Source: Kitasatospora sp. NBC_01246 (lineage in GTDB: Bacteria > Actinomycetota > Actinomycetes > Streptomycetales > Streptomycetaceae). From it: 64,000 nucleotides of DNA. How positions within the stretch are numbered: position 1 is the first letter of the stretch; every line of letters starts with the position of its first letter. The stretch lies in contig NZ_CP108484.1 of assembly GCF_036226505.1 (NCBI RefSeq), positions 2,852,001 through 2,916,000 on the forward strand, written 5' to 3'. Below are positions 9,266-18,164 of this stretch, piece after piece. The position numbers and the translations under genes were made by a program. The notes beneath the pieces are model-generated. The model saw only the letters and a list, made by a program, of their open reading frames with translations, did no database searches and had not been told where the DNA came from.

Positions 9266-10774
9266 CTAGCTGTGGCGTCCGCGTCGGCGGGCGACCAGGA
9301 CGGCGAGGCCGCCGAGGCCGAGCACGGCGACACCGGCCAGGCCGAGCACGACCGGGCCGTCACCCGCGCCGGTCGACGGCAGCTGCCCGCCCCCGCCGGT
9401 CGACGAGCCGGGAGCCGGCAGATGGCTGGTCGGCCGGTGGCTACTGGGCCGGTGGCTGGTCGGGTGCTCGCTCGGACCGGTCGGAGCGGGGCTGGACGAC
9501 GTGGGGGCCGGGGTGCTGGACGTGGAGGTCGGCGACGCCGGGGAGGGTGAGGCCGAGGTCGGGGAGGGTGAGGCCGAGGTCGGAGACGGCGAGGTGGAGG
9601 TCGGCGTGGGGCTGGGGGAGGTCGGCGACGGGCTCGGCGAGGTCGGCGACGGGCTGGGCGTCACGGCGCAGTCCGGCAGGTCCCCGTCGAACGGGTAACC
9701 GTGGATCTCGTAGCCGCCGTTGCCGGTCTGGATCAGATTGCCCGCCAGGTAGACCCGGCCGTTCATGCCGGGCTGGGCGAGGGTCGTGGTGCCCCCCGCG
9801 TTGCCCGCCATGACCGAGCCCTGGAACTGGGCGCCGCCGAGGATCCGCGCGTCGGTGGCCGTGGGGAAGTTCCACATCAGCCTGGAACGCATCTCGGTGG
9901 TCTGGTCCCCCGGGAGGCCGGTACCGGTGTAGGTGTTGATGACCGGGTCGGCCGCCAGCATGTTGACGACCACGGTGGCGCCGGCCGGGACGCCGGTGAA
10001 GACCAGGCCGATCTGCCGGGTGGCCGAGCCCAGGTTCCCGGTGACGTTGAAGACCTGCTTCATGCTGGTCCCGTCCCCCGCGAAGGTGGCCTCGCTGCCG
10101 GTCACCGTGACCGTGCCGGTGGCGGTCGCCCTGGCGACGCAGGCGGAGACCTCCTCGATCTGGTTCAGCACCGAACGGTAGGGCGCGGCGGCGTCCGGAT
10201 CCGCGATCGACCGGCCGGTGGGGTCGATGTCGACGGTGCCGGTGACCGTGCCCGCGTGACGGAGGTTGCCGAAGGCCGCGCCCTTGGAGTCGCTGCCGCC
10301 GATGAGGATCCGGTTGCCGGCCTTGACGTCCACGGCGCCGCCGACGGTCACGAAGTCGCTGCCGTTGGGCGGCACCACCCGCGAACCGACCCCGACCACC
10401 CCCATGTTGAAGGCGCCGCCGCCCTGACTCTTGTCGACGGTGAGGTCCCCCAGGGTGACGATCTTGCCCTCGACCTCGGCCGCCCGGCCGTTCACGGTGT
10501 AGTCGCCGCCGGTGAAGACGTTGATCGTGGCGTCCCGCCCGGCGAAGTCCCCGTTGTGCGGCGGCGTCGGCCAGACCGCCGGGCAGTCGGGCCCGGAGCA
10601 CGCCCCCAGCGGCGGGGCCAGTGGTGCGGCCGAGCCCACCGTCAGCACCGCGGCCATCGGGAGCGCGGCGACGGCGGTCGCCACCGCCAGTCGGACCGCC
10701 CCGCGTCCGCGGACGGCCGACGGCCTCCGGTCGGCGGCCGTCCTGCGCTCCGGTGAACCCATGCCCTGATCCAT
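9266..10774 (-). CDS. Choice-of-anchor A family surface protein with LPXTG sorting signal
   Basis: A 502-residue secreted cell-wall protein. A signal peptide (VRLAVATAVAALPMAAVLTVGSA) leads to a domain with NVFTGGDYTVNGRAAEVEGKI, NVTGNLGSATRQIGLVFTG and GGAQFQGSVMAGNAGG, matching the choice-of-anchor A fold of adhesin-like proteins. A Ser/Pro/Thr repeat stalk follows, then LPSTG, a hydrophobic helix and the basic tail RRRGRHS: a complete sortase signal. ATG at 10774 has GGAGG 9 nt upstream. It is probably attached to the wall by sortase and may mediate hyphal or surface adhesion; no ligand can be read from the sequence. Confidence 0.88.
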   Translation of the reverse strand: MDQGMGSPERRTAADRRPSAVRGRGAVRLAVATAVAALPMAAVLTVGSAAPLAPPLGACSGPDCPAVWPTPPHNGDFAGRDATINVFTGGDYTVNGRAAEVEGKIVTLGDLTVDKSQGGGAFNMGVVGVGSRVVPPNGSDFVTVGGAVDVKAGNRILIGGSDSKGAAFGNLRHAGTVTGTVDIDPTGRSIADPDAAAPYRSVLNQIEEVSACVARATATGTVTVTGSEATFAGDGTSMKQVFNVTGNLGSATRQIGLVFTGVPAGATVVVNMLAADPVINTYTGTGLPGDQTTEMRSRLMWNFPTATDARILGGAQFQGSVMAGNAGGTTTLAQPGMNGRVYLAGNLIQTGNGGYEIHGYPFDGDLPDCAVTPSPSPTSPSPSPTSPSPTPTSTSPSPTSASPSPTSASPSPASPTSTSSTPAPTSSSPAPTGPSEHPTSHRPSSHRPTSHLPAPGSSTGGGGQLPSTGAGDGPVVLGLAGVAVLGLGGLAVLVARRRGRHS

Positions 10775-10988
10775 CGACACATTCCTCCGCACAGAGAGAG
10801 CGGCGGGTCGCACAACCCGCCACGTTTCAGTTGATCCCATCTGATACACGACAGATCCGGTACATCTAACACCAAATCGGACGAACCACACCCTACAGAC
10901 CGTCAGGATCGATCCCAAGCAGTCCGGGCGGGCGCCGATCACGCCCGCGGGCGGCCACGACCACGGGCGGCCCCGCTAGGTTGGGACC

Positions 10989-11699
10989 ATGACTTCCGAG
11001 GACCAGGACCCGCAGGCTCCGCTCGCCGCCGTCTCGGCCAGCGCGGACGTCCTGCGGCACCCCGAAGCCGGCGACCACCTGCTCACCGCCCTCGAACACG
11101 AACGCGCCGCGCGCTTCCGGCACGAGTCGGGGCGGGTCGACTTCACCGCCGCGCACATCCTGGTCCGGCTCTGCGCCGCCCGGCTGCTCGGCGTACCGGC
11201 GACCGGGCTGACGCTGGCCCAGAACTGCCCCGACTGCGGCAAGGGCGACCACGGCCGGCCCTACCTGCCGGACCACCCGGACGTCCAGGTGAGCCTCTCG
11301 CACACCCGCGGCGTCGTCGCGGCCGCCGCCGGGTACCAGCCGGTCGGCGTCGACGTCGAGCTGACGGCACGGAGCGGCTCGCTCCTCGACGTCGCCGCAC
11401 GGGTGCTCAGCCCGGCCGAACTGCGGCAGGTCGAGGCGCACCCGGAGCCCGGGCGGGCGTTCCTGCGCCTGTGGGTGCGCAAGGAGTCGCTGATCAAGCT
11501 CGGCCGGGCCAGCCTGGACACCCTGGCCGGCGTCGACCTCTCCGCACTGCCGCTCGACGTGCCGGCGGGCGAGCCGCTGCACAGCCGCTACCAGGACCTC
11601 CACCTGCTCGACTGGGCGGACGTCCGACAGGGAGCGGCCGTCTCGGTCGCCAGCACCGCCGCCCCCCGGGTCGTGGTGCTGACGCCGCCGGCCGGCTGA
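10989..11699 (+). CDS. 4'-phosphopantetheinyl transferase (Sfp type)
   Basis: A 236-residue enzyme that moves phosphopantetheine from CoA onto carrier proteins of polyketide, peptide or siderophore synthases. Sfp-type motifs: HGRPYL with VSLSHTRG, GVDVE at 120-124 (metal site) and WVRKESLIK at 162-170. A CPDCGKGDHGRP segment with two cysteines precedes the first motif, as in many actinobacterial members. No carrier-protein synthase is in the window, so it likely serves clusters elsewhere. It is divergent from the surface protein gene across 214 bp. Confidence 0.92.
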   Translation: MTSEDQDPQAPLAAVSASADVLRHPEAGDHLLTALEHERAARFRHESGRVDFTAAHILVRLCAARLLGVPATGLTLAQNCPDCGKGDHGRPYLPDHPDVQVSLSHTRGVVAAAAGYQPVGVDVELTARSGSLLDVAARVLSPAELRQVEAHPEPGRAFLRLWVRKESLIKLGRASLDTLAGVDLSALPLDVPAGEPLHSRYQDLHLLDWADVRQGAAVSVASTAAPRVVVLTPPAG

Positions 11700-11862
11700 C
11701 CCACGGGCCCGCCCGCCCCTGGAACCGTGGTCCCACCCGCGCGGCCGGGGCCCGGATAAGCGGTGTTAGCGTGCCTGCTCGGGGCTCGGAAACCGGACGC
11801 CCCGGCTGCCCGCGCCGCGTCCCCGGCGCGCAGCCCCCGTTGGATCAAAGGGTGTTCCCGCC

Positions 11863-12345
11863 ATGGCCAAGTTCCTGCTGAGCCTGCACGTCCTCGCCTC
11901 GGTGCTGTTCATCGGCCCGGTGGCGGTGGCCGTCAGCATGTTCCCGCGCCGGGCCGCTGCCGCACTGGCCGGCGGACCGGAGCGGGCCGCCGAGGCCGGC
12001 ACCCTGCGACTGCTGCACCGGATCACCCAGGTCTACGCGCTGCTGGGGATAGCCGTCCCGATCCTGGGCATCGGCGTCGCCCAGGTGATGGACGTGCTCG
12101 GGCAGTCCTGGCTGATCGTCTCCATGGTGCTCACCGCGCTTTCGGCGCTCGCGCTGCTGCTGTTCGTACTGCCCGCGCAGCAGGCCGCGGTGGACGCGCT
12201 CGACCTCGACGCCGGGGCACCGGAGCACGGCAAGGCCGTCCAGGGCCTGCGGCTGCTGCCGATGACGGCCGGGGTGTTCAACCTGCTCTGGGCCGTGGTC
12301 GTCGTCCTGATGGTCATCCGGCCCGGTTCGACCACCGGCGCCTGA
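11863..12345 (+). CDS. Small integral membrane protein, DUF2269-like
   Basis: A 160-residue protein with four predicted membrane helices: LLSLHVLASVLFIGPVAVAVSMF, VYALLGIAVPILGIGVAQVM, WLIVSMVLTALSALALLLFVL and AGVFNLLWAVVVVLMVI. The first helix carries a central His followed by the small-residue pattern seen in DUF2269 and related haem/quinone-linked proteins, but I am not certain of the family. It has no clear operon partner and the downstream gene is convergent. Confidence 0.65.
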   Translation: MAKFLLSLHVLASVLFIGPVAVAVSMFPRRAAAALAGGPERAAEAGTLRLLHRITQVYALLGIAVPILGIGVAQVMDVLGQSWLIVSMVLTALSALALLLFVLPAQQAAVDALDLDAGAPEHGKAVQGLRLLPMTAGVFNLLWAVVVVLMVIRPGSTTGA

Positions 12346-12363
12346 CCTGCGGCCGCCCCGCCG

Positions 12364-12413
12364 GGGGGATACCGGCGCGGGGGATACCGGTGCGGGGGAT
12401 ACCGGTGCGGGGG
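12364..12413. repeat. 15-bp tandem repeat, three copies
   Basis: GGGGGATACCGG(C/T)GC is repeated three times with a 15-bp period in the gap between convergent genes. No coding role is visible. Confidence 0.85.
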
Positions 12414-12444
12414 CGCTGCCGCGCGCCCGGTGCCGCGAGCCGGT

Positions 12445-13437
12445 TCAGGGCCGTGGTCGCGGACGCCGCACCGGGACGCCCGCCCGCTTCACCGCGCGGG
12501 CGACGATCGCCGTCTCGGCCCGGTCGACGCCGAGTGGGCCGAGCGTTCCGGTGAGGAAGCGGTAGAGACCGCCGTGGTCCACGCAGAACAGGGTGGCCAC
12601 CAGGTTCGCCGGACCGCTGGTCGCGAACACCCCGTGCACCTGGGGGTGGCGGGCCAGCGCCGTACCGACCTCGGCGAGCCGGCCCGGCGGGACGTCCAGC
12701 CAGAGGTTGGCGTCCACGGCCATGCCCAGCAGCCGTGGATCGACGGTGGCGTGGGTGCGCAGCAGCCCGGCGCCGGCGAGCCGGTGCAGCCGGCGGCGGA
12801 CGGTCGACTCGGGAGCGCCGACGGCCGCCGCCAGGGCGGCGTGGGACTGCCGGGCGTCCACGCCGAGGCGGGCGAGCAGCGCGTGGTCCAACGCGTCGAG
12901 CGGGGGCTTCTCCGGGGCGGTCGCGACGGGCGGCGGGGTCAGGGCGGCCACCTCGGCCTCGTCCAGATAGCCGGCCCGCCACTGCCCCGCGTCGGAGAAG
13001 GCGTGCAGCACCGCGTGCGCGGTGGTCTCGGTGACCGCCGCGGTGGCGGGCAACCGCCCGTACAGCAGTTGGTCCCGCCCACCGGCGTCGCCCAGCATCA
13101 CCGCACCGATCTCCTGACCGCCGAGCATGACGTCGACGAAGGGAACGTCCGGGCGGTCGGCCAGGGCCTGGGCGATGGTGTCGGCCTTGCCGCGCAGCAC
13201 CCGGACGCGCAGCAGCAGCGCACCGACGGCGGCGTCCTCGACGTCGGGCATCCGGACCACCCGCAGCAGCCCGGTCTGCTGCAGCCGGGCCAGCCGGCGG
13301 GTGACCGTCCGCGTGGAGACGCCGAGCACCTCGGCGATCCGGCCGGTCTCGGCCCGGCCGTCGACCTGCAGCGCGCAGACCAGGCGGCGGTCCAGCGCGT
13401 CCAGCATGCTGTCCGGATCAGCAGTCGAGAGGTCCAT
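12445..13437 (-). CDS. Double Lrp/AsnC-type transcriptional regulator
   Basis: A 330-residue protein made of two complete Lrp units in tandem. Unit one begins LDALDRRLVCALQVDGRAETGRIAEVL with STRTVTRRLARLQQTGLL; unit two begins LDALDHALLARLGVDARQSHAALAAAV with ESTVRRRLHRLAGAGLL. Each is followed by a RAM-like region, the second better preserved. Double-length Lrp proteins are common in actinomycetes. The gene is divergent from the IMPase-like gene across 120 bp, which is the most likely target besides itself. Confidence 0.9.
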   Translation of the reverse strand: MDLSTADPDSMLDALDRRLVCALQVDGRAETGRIAEVLGVSTRTVTRRLARLQQTGLLRVVRMPDVEDAAVGALLLRVRVLRGKADTIAQALADRPDVPFVDVMLGGQEIGAVMLGDAGGRDQLLYGRLPATAAVTETTAHAVLHAFSDAGQWRAGYLDEAEVAALTPPPVATAPEKPPLDALDHALLARLGVDARQSHAALAAAVGAPESTVRRRLHRLAGAGLLRTHATVDPRLLGMAVDANLWLDVPPGRLAEVGTALARHPQVHGVFATSGPANLVATLFCVDHGGLYRFLTGTLGPLGVDRAETAIVARAVKRAGVPVRRPRPRP

Positions 13438-13557
13438 GAAGTCCGATCTCCGCCGGAACCACCCGGCCGTCCGTCCTGTTCGGCAGCACCGACGGTACCC
13501 CTGGTAGCCGACGGCCGGGGGTTCCCCTCCCGGCGCGCGACGGATCGGAGGACGGCC

Positions 13558-14367
13558 ATGGACGAGGTACGGGCGCTCAGGGAGCTGCTGCCCGGGGTCG
13601 AGGCGGCGGTGCGCGAGGTCGGCGCGGAGCTGGCGGCGGCGCGGCCGGCCGGGCCCACCCCCGGGCGGACGCTCGGGGAACTGACCGCGCGCTTCGCCGA
13701 GTTGGACGACCCGGCCGCCGCCCGCCTGCGGGCCCGGCTGGGCGCGCTGCGTCCGCAGGCCGGCTGGGTGAGCGACGAACCGGCGGGCACGCTACCGGCC
13801 GAGGGTGAGTGGTGGCTCTGCGACGCGACCGACGGCGCCGTGCAGTACCTGCTCGGCCAGCAGCAGTGGGCGGTCACCGCCACGCTGGTCCGGGACGGCG
13901 TCGCGGTGCTGGCCGTGGTGCACACCCCCGAGCTCGGCGGGCGGACGTACCGCGCGGTCCGCGGCGGCGGCGCCGAACTGGACGGGCGGCCCGTCGCACC
14001 GCTGGAGCGCGACCCGGCGGTGGCCGTCGCCGGGACGGCGCAGCCGCCGCCGGTGGCCGCGGACCCGGTGGCGCTGCGCCGCGCGGGCGAGTCGCTCACG
14101 GCGGTGCTGGGCTCGGTCCTGGCGGTCCGCTGCCTCGGCCCGACCTCCTTGCAGGTCGCCCAGGTCGGCTCCGGACACCTGACGCTGTTCTGGGAGTACG
14201 GAGCGGACGCGGGCAACCTGCTGCCGGGCGCCCTGATCGCGGCCGAGGCGGGCGCGACGGTGACGGACGCCGCCGGGGCGGCCTGGACGCCCGGCGCGGA
14301 CAGCTTCCTCGCCGCCGCGCCCGGGCTGCACCCGGCCCTGGTGGAGGTGCTGCGGACCGTGCGGTGA
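13558..14367 (+). CDS. Inositol monophosphatase family protein
   Basis: A 269-residue protein of the FIG/IMPase superfamily. Recognisable blocks are GWVSDEPAG, WWLCDATDGAVQYLLGQQQWAVTATLVRDG (the second metal site DxxDG appears here as DATDG) and a late WEYGADAGNLLPGALIAAEAG that corresponds to the WDxAAG motif. The last is degenerate (YGADAGN), so activity toward inositol or histidinol phosphate is uncertain. A GGAGGACGGCC ribosome site supports the ATG. The divergent double Lrp regulator may control it. Confidence 0.82.
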   Translation: MDEVRALRELLPGVEAAVREVGAELAAARPAGPTPGRTLGELTARFAELDDPAAARLRARLGALRPQAGWVSDEPAGTLPAEGEWWLCDATDGAVQYLLGQQQWAVTATLVRDGVAVLAVVHTPELGGRTYRAVRGGGAELDGRPVAPLERDPAVAVAGTAQPPPVAADPVALRRAGESLTAVLGSVLAVRCLGPTSLQVAQVGSGHLTLFWEYGADAGNLLPGALIAAEAGATVTDAAGAAWTPGADSFLAAAPGLHPALVEVLRTVR

Positions 14368-14469
14368 CCGGGGCGTGGTGGGTGCCCGGCCGGGCCGGCC
14401 GGGCACCGGGCGGGGTGGGCCAGGGCCGGCCTGCCGCCAGTCAGCCCGCCACCGGTCGGTCCGCCGGGG

Positions 14470-14500
14470 TCAGCCCTTCGGGGTCAGCCCTTCGGGGTGA
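14470..14500. repeat. 15-bp duplication at the end of the amidohydrolase gene
   Basis: GGGTCAGCCCTTCGG is repeated head to tail, and the second copy holds the amidohydrolase stop codon and its last codons (PKG-stop). The first copy lies just past the stop. It is one of several short duplications at gene ends in this window. Confidence 0.7.
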
Positions 14501-15572
14501 GCACGAAGAGTGCGGCCGCGTTGTCGTGGCAGACCGCCCGCAGCCACTCCTCCCCCAGTCCCAGCCCGGCCAGCGCCTCCAGCTGGTGGACGTACCGGTA
14601 CGGGATGTTGGGGAAGTCGCTGCCGAGCAGGACGCGGTCCTGGAGCGCTCGCAGGCGGGGCAGTTCGCTGCGCGGGAACGGGTCGTCGGCCTCGACGAAG
14701 TCGGTGAACGCCATGGTGGTGTCCAGCCGGACGGACGGGTGGCGCTCGGCGAGGTCGAGGAAGTCCCGGTACTCGGACATGCCGAGGTGGGCGACCACCA
14801 GGACCAGCCCCGGGTGCCGGTCCAGGACCTCGCCGATCGGGCCGGGGCCGGTGAACTTGCCCGCCACCGGCCCGGATCCGCAGTGGGTGACCACCGGCGT
14901 ACCGGTCTCGGCCAGCAGCCCCCAGACCGCGTCCAGCCGGCGGTCCGTCGGGTCGTAGCCGCCGACCTGGAGGTGCGCCTTGAACACCCGGGCGCCGTCC
15001 TCGACCGCCCGCGCCACGTAGCCGGGCGCCTCGGGTTCGGCGAAGAAGGTCGCGGTGTGCAGGCAGTCCGGGGTGCGGGCGGCGAAGTCGGCGGCCCAGG
15101 CGTTCAGCCAGACCGCCATCCCGGGCTTGTGCGGGTACAGCATGGAGGTGAACGCCCGGACGCCGAACTCCCGCAGCCGCTCGACCCGTTCGGCCTCGGC
15201 GACGCGGTAGGTGATCGGCCAGGGCCGGTTGACGAGCGGACCTGCCAGGTCGAAGTACGCCCACACCTTGTCGAGGACGTTCTTCGGCATGAAGTGGGTG
15301 TGCACGTCGATCAGGCCGGGGAGGCCGAGCGCCTGCCAGAAGCCGCGGACCGCAGCGGCCTCGTCCGCTTTGGTTGCCTTGTCTACCTCGTTCGCCTCGT
15401 TTACCTCGTTCGCCTCGTTCGCCTCGTTCGCCTCGTTCGCCTCGTTCGCCTCGATTGCCTCGATTGCCTGGATGGCCTCGGTCGCCGTGTCCGCCTCGGC
15501 CACCTCGGCGGTCTCGGCGGTCTCGGCGGTCTCGGCGGTCTCGGCGGTCTCAGCCGCGTCGTCCGCGCTCAT
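14484..15572 (-). CDS. Amidohydrolase (metal-dependent TIM-barrel hydrolase) with repeat N-terminus
   Basis: A 362-residue protein of the amidohydrolase 2 superfamily. The barrel starts with LIDVHTHFMP (metal His91/His93), continues with VFKAHLQVGGYDP, VVTHCGSG and VVAHLGMSEY, and ends with RVLLGSDFPNIPY (metal Asp). The first 75 residues are low-complexity and acidic: an ETA repeat at about 8-23 and an NEA repeat at about 42-62, encoded by 9-bp DNA repeats. The ATG overlaps the stop of the upstream aidB-like gene (ATGA), so translation is coupled. Substrate unknown; decarboxylase or lactonase activity is possible in this family. Confidence 0.88.
   Translation of the reverse strand: MSADDAAETAETAETAETAETAEVAEADTATEAIQAIEAIEANEANEANEANEANEVNEANEVDKATKADEAAAVRGFWQALGLPGLIDVHTHFMPKNVLDKVWAYFDLAGPLVNRPWPITYRVAEAERVERLREFGVRAFTSMLYPHKPGMAVWLNAWAADFAARTPDCLHTATFFAEPEAPGYVARAVEDGARVFKAHLQVGGYDPTDRRLDAVWGLLAETGTPVVTHCGSGPVAGKFTGPGPIGEVLDRHPGLVLVVAHLGMSEYRDFLDLAERHPSVRLDTTMAFTDFVEADDPFPRSELPRLRALQDRVLLGSDFPNIPYRYVHQLEALAGLGLGEEWLRAVCHDNAAALFVLTPKG
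15384..15551. repeat. Two 9-bp tandem repeat tracts inside the amidohydrolase gene
   Basis: On the plus strand GCCTCGTTC-type units run from about 15384 to 15467 and GGCGGTCTC-type units from about 15504 to 15551. In the gene they encode NEA and ETA tripeptide repeats. Since the period is a multiple of three, slippage would change protein length without a frameshift. Confidence 0.88.
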
Positions 15573-17323
15573 GCGGGCACCGGGCGGGCGCGGTCGATGA
15601 TCGCCCCGGCGTCGAGGCCGGCGGGCAGGGTGCCGAAGGCCGCGCCGTGGTCGCCGCCGAGGCGGGAGGCGCAGAAGGCGTCGGCCACCGCCGGGTCGCC
15701 GTGGCGGACCAGCAGCGCTCCCTGGAAGGCCAGCGCCATCGCCTCGACCAGTCGGCGCGTCCGGTACTCCAGATCGCTCGGATCGGTGAGCTGCTTGCGG
15801 AGTTCGGCGACGGCGGCGTCCAGCCGGCGGTCCGCGCCGGCGGCGGCGTCCAGCTCGCCGAGGAAGGCCTCGACGGTCTCCGGGTGCTTGGCCATGGCAC
15901 GCAGCGCGTCCAGGGCGGCGACGTTGCCGGAGCCCTCCCAGATCGAGACCAGCGGCGCCTCGCGGTAGAGCCGGGGCATCCCGGACTCCTCGACGTAGCC
16001 GTTGCCGCCCAGGCACTCCAGTGCCTCGGCGGCGTGCGCCGGGCCGCGCTTGCAGACCCAGTACTTGGCGACGGCCAGCCCCAGCCGGCGCACCAGCGCC
16101 TCGGTCCCGTCCCCCGCCAGCGCCCGGTCGGTGGTCTCGGCGAGGCGCATCGCCACGACGGTGGCCGCCTCGGACTCCACCACCAGGTCGGCGAGCACGT
16201 TGCGCATCAGCGGCTGGTCGACCAGCGCCTTGCCGAACGCCCGCCGGTGCAGGGCGTGCTGGACCGCCCGAGTGGCTCCCAGGCGCATGCCGGAGGCGGC
16301 GCCTACGGTGCAGTCGAGACGGGTCATGTTGACCATCTCGATGATGGTCCGGACCCCCCGGCCCTCCTCCCCCACCAGCCAGCCGACCGCGCCGTCGTAC
16401 TCGAGCTCGGCGGAGGCGTTGGACTTGTTGCCCAGCTTGTCCTTGAGCCGCTGGAGGTGGAGGCGGTTGCGGGTGCCGTCCGGCAGGACACGGGGCAGCA
16501 TGAAGCAGCTCAGCCCGCCCGGAGCCTGGGCGAGCGTCAGGAAGAGGTCCGACATCGGCGCCGAGGTGAACCACTTGTGGCCGGTCAGCCGGTAGGTGCC
16601 GTCCGCCTGCGGAGCGGCGGTGGTGGTGTTGGTGCGGACGTCCGAGCCGCCCTGCTTCTCGGTCATCGACATGCCGGCGATCAGTCCCCGTTTGCCGTGC
16701 GGCTCGCGCAGCCCGAAGTCGTACTCGGTCGCGGCCAGCAGCGGCTCCAACTCGGCAGCCAGCGCCGGGTTCGCGCGCAGGGCGGGGACGGCGGCGTAGG
16801 TCATCGAGATCGGGCAGGTGTGACCGGCCTCGACCTGGCCCCAGACGAAGAACTTGGCGGCGCGGGCGGAGTGCGCGCCCGGCCGGCCGTCCTGCCAGGG
16901 CGTGGCGTGCAGACCGTGGCCGACGGCGGTGCGCATCAGCTCGTGCCAGTACGGGTGGAACTCGACCTCGTCGATCCGGTGACCGAACCGGTCGTGGGTG
17001 CGCAGCACGGGCGGGTGCTCATTGGCCAACCGCCCCCAGTCGGCGGCCTGTTCGGAGCCGGCCAGCCGGCCGAGCTCATGCAGCTCGGCCTCGGCCCAGC
17101 CCGCGCCGGCCCGGTGCAGGCCTGCGAGCAGGGTCGGGTCGGCGGCGGTGTCGTGCCCGTACGGCAGCGGCACCTGGTTGGTGACCTCGTGCGTCCGGGA
17201 GGGCGCGTACACCGGAGCGAGGGCCACCGGAGTGGGTGCGGTCACGTCGGGTGCGGTCGTGGCGGGCGTGGTCGTGTCAGGCGTGGTCGTGTCAGGCGTG
17301 GTCGTCTCAGGCGTCGCTGTCAT
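15569..17323 (-). CDS. aidB: AidB-like acyl-CoA dehydrogenase family flavoprotein
   Basis: A 584-residue member of the acyl-CoA dehydrogenase superfamily that resembles E. coli AidB, the alkylation-response protein. Diagnostic blocks: MSMTEKQGGSDVRTNTT, YRLTGHKWFTSAPMSDLFL, GGLSCFMLPRVLPDG, LKDKLGNKSNAS, NMTRLDCTVG, LECLGGNGYVEESGMPRLYREAPL and SIWEGSGNV. AidB binds FAD and DNA and protects against alkylating agents; dehydrogenase activity is weak. The ATG at 17323 has GGGAGGA upstream and is preferred to a GTG at 17341. The N-terminus has a TTPD repeat. It overlaps the TetR gene by 17 bp and the amidohydrolase gene by 4 bp, forming a three-gene operon. Confidence 0.9.
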   Translation of the reverse strand: MTATPETTTPDTTTPDTTTPATTAPDVTAPTPVALAPVYAPSRTHEVTNQVPLPYGHDTAADPTLLAGLHRAGAGWAEAELHELGRLAGSEQAADWGRLANEHPPVLRTHDRFGHRIDEVEFHPYWHELMRTAVGHGLHATPWQDGRPGAHSARAAKFFVWGQVEAGHTCPISMTYAAVPALRANPALAAELEPLLAATEYDFGLREPHGKRGLIAGMSMTEKQGGSDVRTNTTTAAPQADGTYRLTGHKWFTSAPMSDLFLTLAQAPGGLSCFMLPRVLPDGTRNRLHLQRLKDKLGNKSNASAELEYDGAVGWLVGEEGRGVRTIIEMVNMTRLDCTVGAASGMRLGATRAVQHALHRRAFGKALVDQPLMRNVLADLVVESEAATVVAMRLAETTDRALAGDGTEALVRRLGLAVAKYWVCKRGPAHAAEALECLGGNGYVEESGMPRLYREAPLVSIWEGSGNVAALDALRAMAKHPETVEAFLGELDAAAGADRRLDAAVAELRKQLTDPSDLEYRTRRLVEAMALAFQGALLVRHGDPAVADAFCASRLGGDHGAAFGTLPAGLDAGAIIDRARPVPA

Positions 17324-17936
17324 CGCGTCCTCCCAGGGCACGCAGGGTGAAGGAGACCAGGGCGGGGACCACCTCGGGCGGGGTGTCCCCGGAAACGGGT
17401 GCGTGGGCAGCGGCGAGCGGACCGGCCAGCGCCTCGCCCACGGCGCCGACCAGGGCGGCCGCGGTCAGCTCCGGGTCCTGCCGGGGCAGTTGGCCGGCCG
17501 CCACGGCGGCGGCGATCTCGGTGGCGATCACATCGCGGAACGCACGCCGGAACACCAGCCGTTCGGCGTCCACGACGGCGTCGGCCGGCTCGACCAGCAG
17601 TACGTGGGCGAGCCTGGGCGCCCGCAGGGCGCGGGCGGCGAAGGTCTCGACCACGGCGGCTATCCGCCGCTTCGGGGTCTCGTGGCGGGCGACGGCCGAG
17701 GTCACCGCGGCGATCTCGCGGTTGACCACCCGGCGGAACAGCTCGACCGAAAGCTCGGCCTTGTTGGCGAAGTGCTGGTAGAGGCTGCCGGTGGCGATCC
17801 CGGCGCGGTCCGCGACGGCGGCCATCGAGCAGCCGCCGTAGCCGCGCTCGGCGAGCAACCCGACCGCAGCCTGCAGGACCGCCTCGCGCTGGGCGTCCAG
17901 TCGGGCTTGTACGGCGGGGGTGCGTCGATAGGCCAT
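17307..17936 (-). CDS. TetR family regulator of the aidB-like operon
   Basis: A 209-residue TetR protein. The N-terminal helix-turn-helix is clear (REAVLQAAVGLLAERGYGGCSMAAVADRAGIATGSLYQHFANKAEL). The C-terminal ligand domain is helical and non-specific. The start MAYRRTP at 17936 is the common one in this family. It is the first gene of an operon with aidB and the amidohydrolase. GAAGCA and TGCTTC, spaced 9 bp, lie at 17946-17966 just before the start and may be its operator. Confidence 0.88.
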   Translation of the reverse strand: MAYRRTPAVQARLDAQREAVLQAAVGLLAERGYGGCSMAAVADRAGIATGSLYQHFANKAELSVELFRRVVNREIAAVTSAVARHETPKRRIAAVVETFAARALRAPRLAHVLLVEPADAVVDAERLVFRRAFRDVIATEIAAAVAAGQLPRQDPELTAAALVGAVGEALAGPLAAAHAPVSGDTPPEVVPALVSFTLRALGGRDDSDA

Positions 17937-17945
17937 GAAAGTATT

Positions 17946-17966
17946 GAAGCACCGATTCATTGCTTC
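17946..17966. promoter_or_regulatory. Candidate TetR operator
   Basis: The inverted repeat GAAGCA-N9-TGCTTC begins 10 bp upstream of the TetR start in a locally AT-rich patch. Autoregulation through such a site would control the whole tetR-aidB-amidohydrolase operon. Seen as sequence; binding is inferred. Confidence 0.45.
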
Positions 17967-18065
17967 GGGGAGGGGGCACGCGGCGTTCTCCGCGTCCGGC
18001 GGGGGGCCTGCGTCCGGCGGAGGCTCCGGGCCGGGCAGACGTTCCGCAGCGGCGGGGACGCCGAA

Positions 18066-18097
18066 GGGCCACCCGTCGCGATGGCGACGGGTGGCCC
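18066..18097. terminator. Hairpin terminator after the S37 peptidase gene
   Basis: A perfect 14-bp stem (18066-18079 with 18084-18097) with a 4-nt loop lies about 110 bp downstream of the peptidase stop and upstream of the TetR promoter. Confidence 0.65.
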
Positions 18098-18164
18098 CGG
18101 TGGGTCGGTCGGCTCACGCGTGACACTCGGTGATGCGTGACGGCCGGCGACGCATGACAACCGT

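Noticed and set aside
10989-11699. Phosphopantetheinyl transferase as the marker of a local biosynthetic cluster
   Set aside because: No polyketide, peptide or siderophore synthase is found nearby; neighbours are housekeeping or membrane genes.
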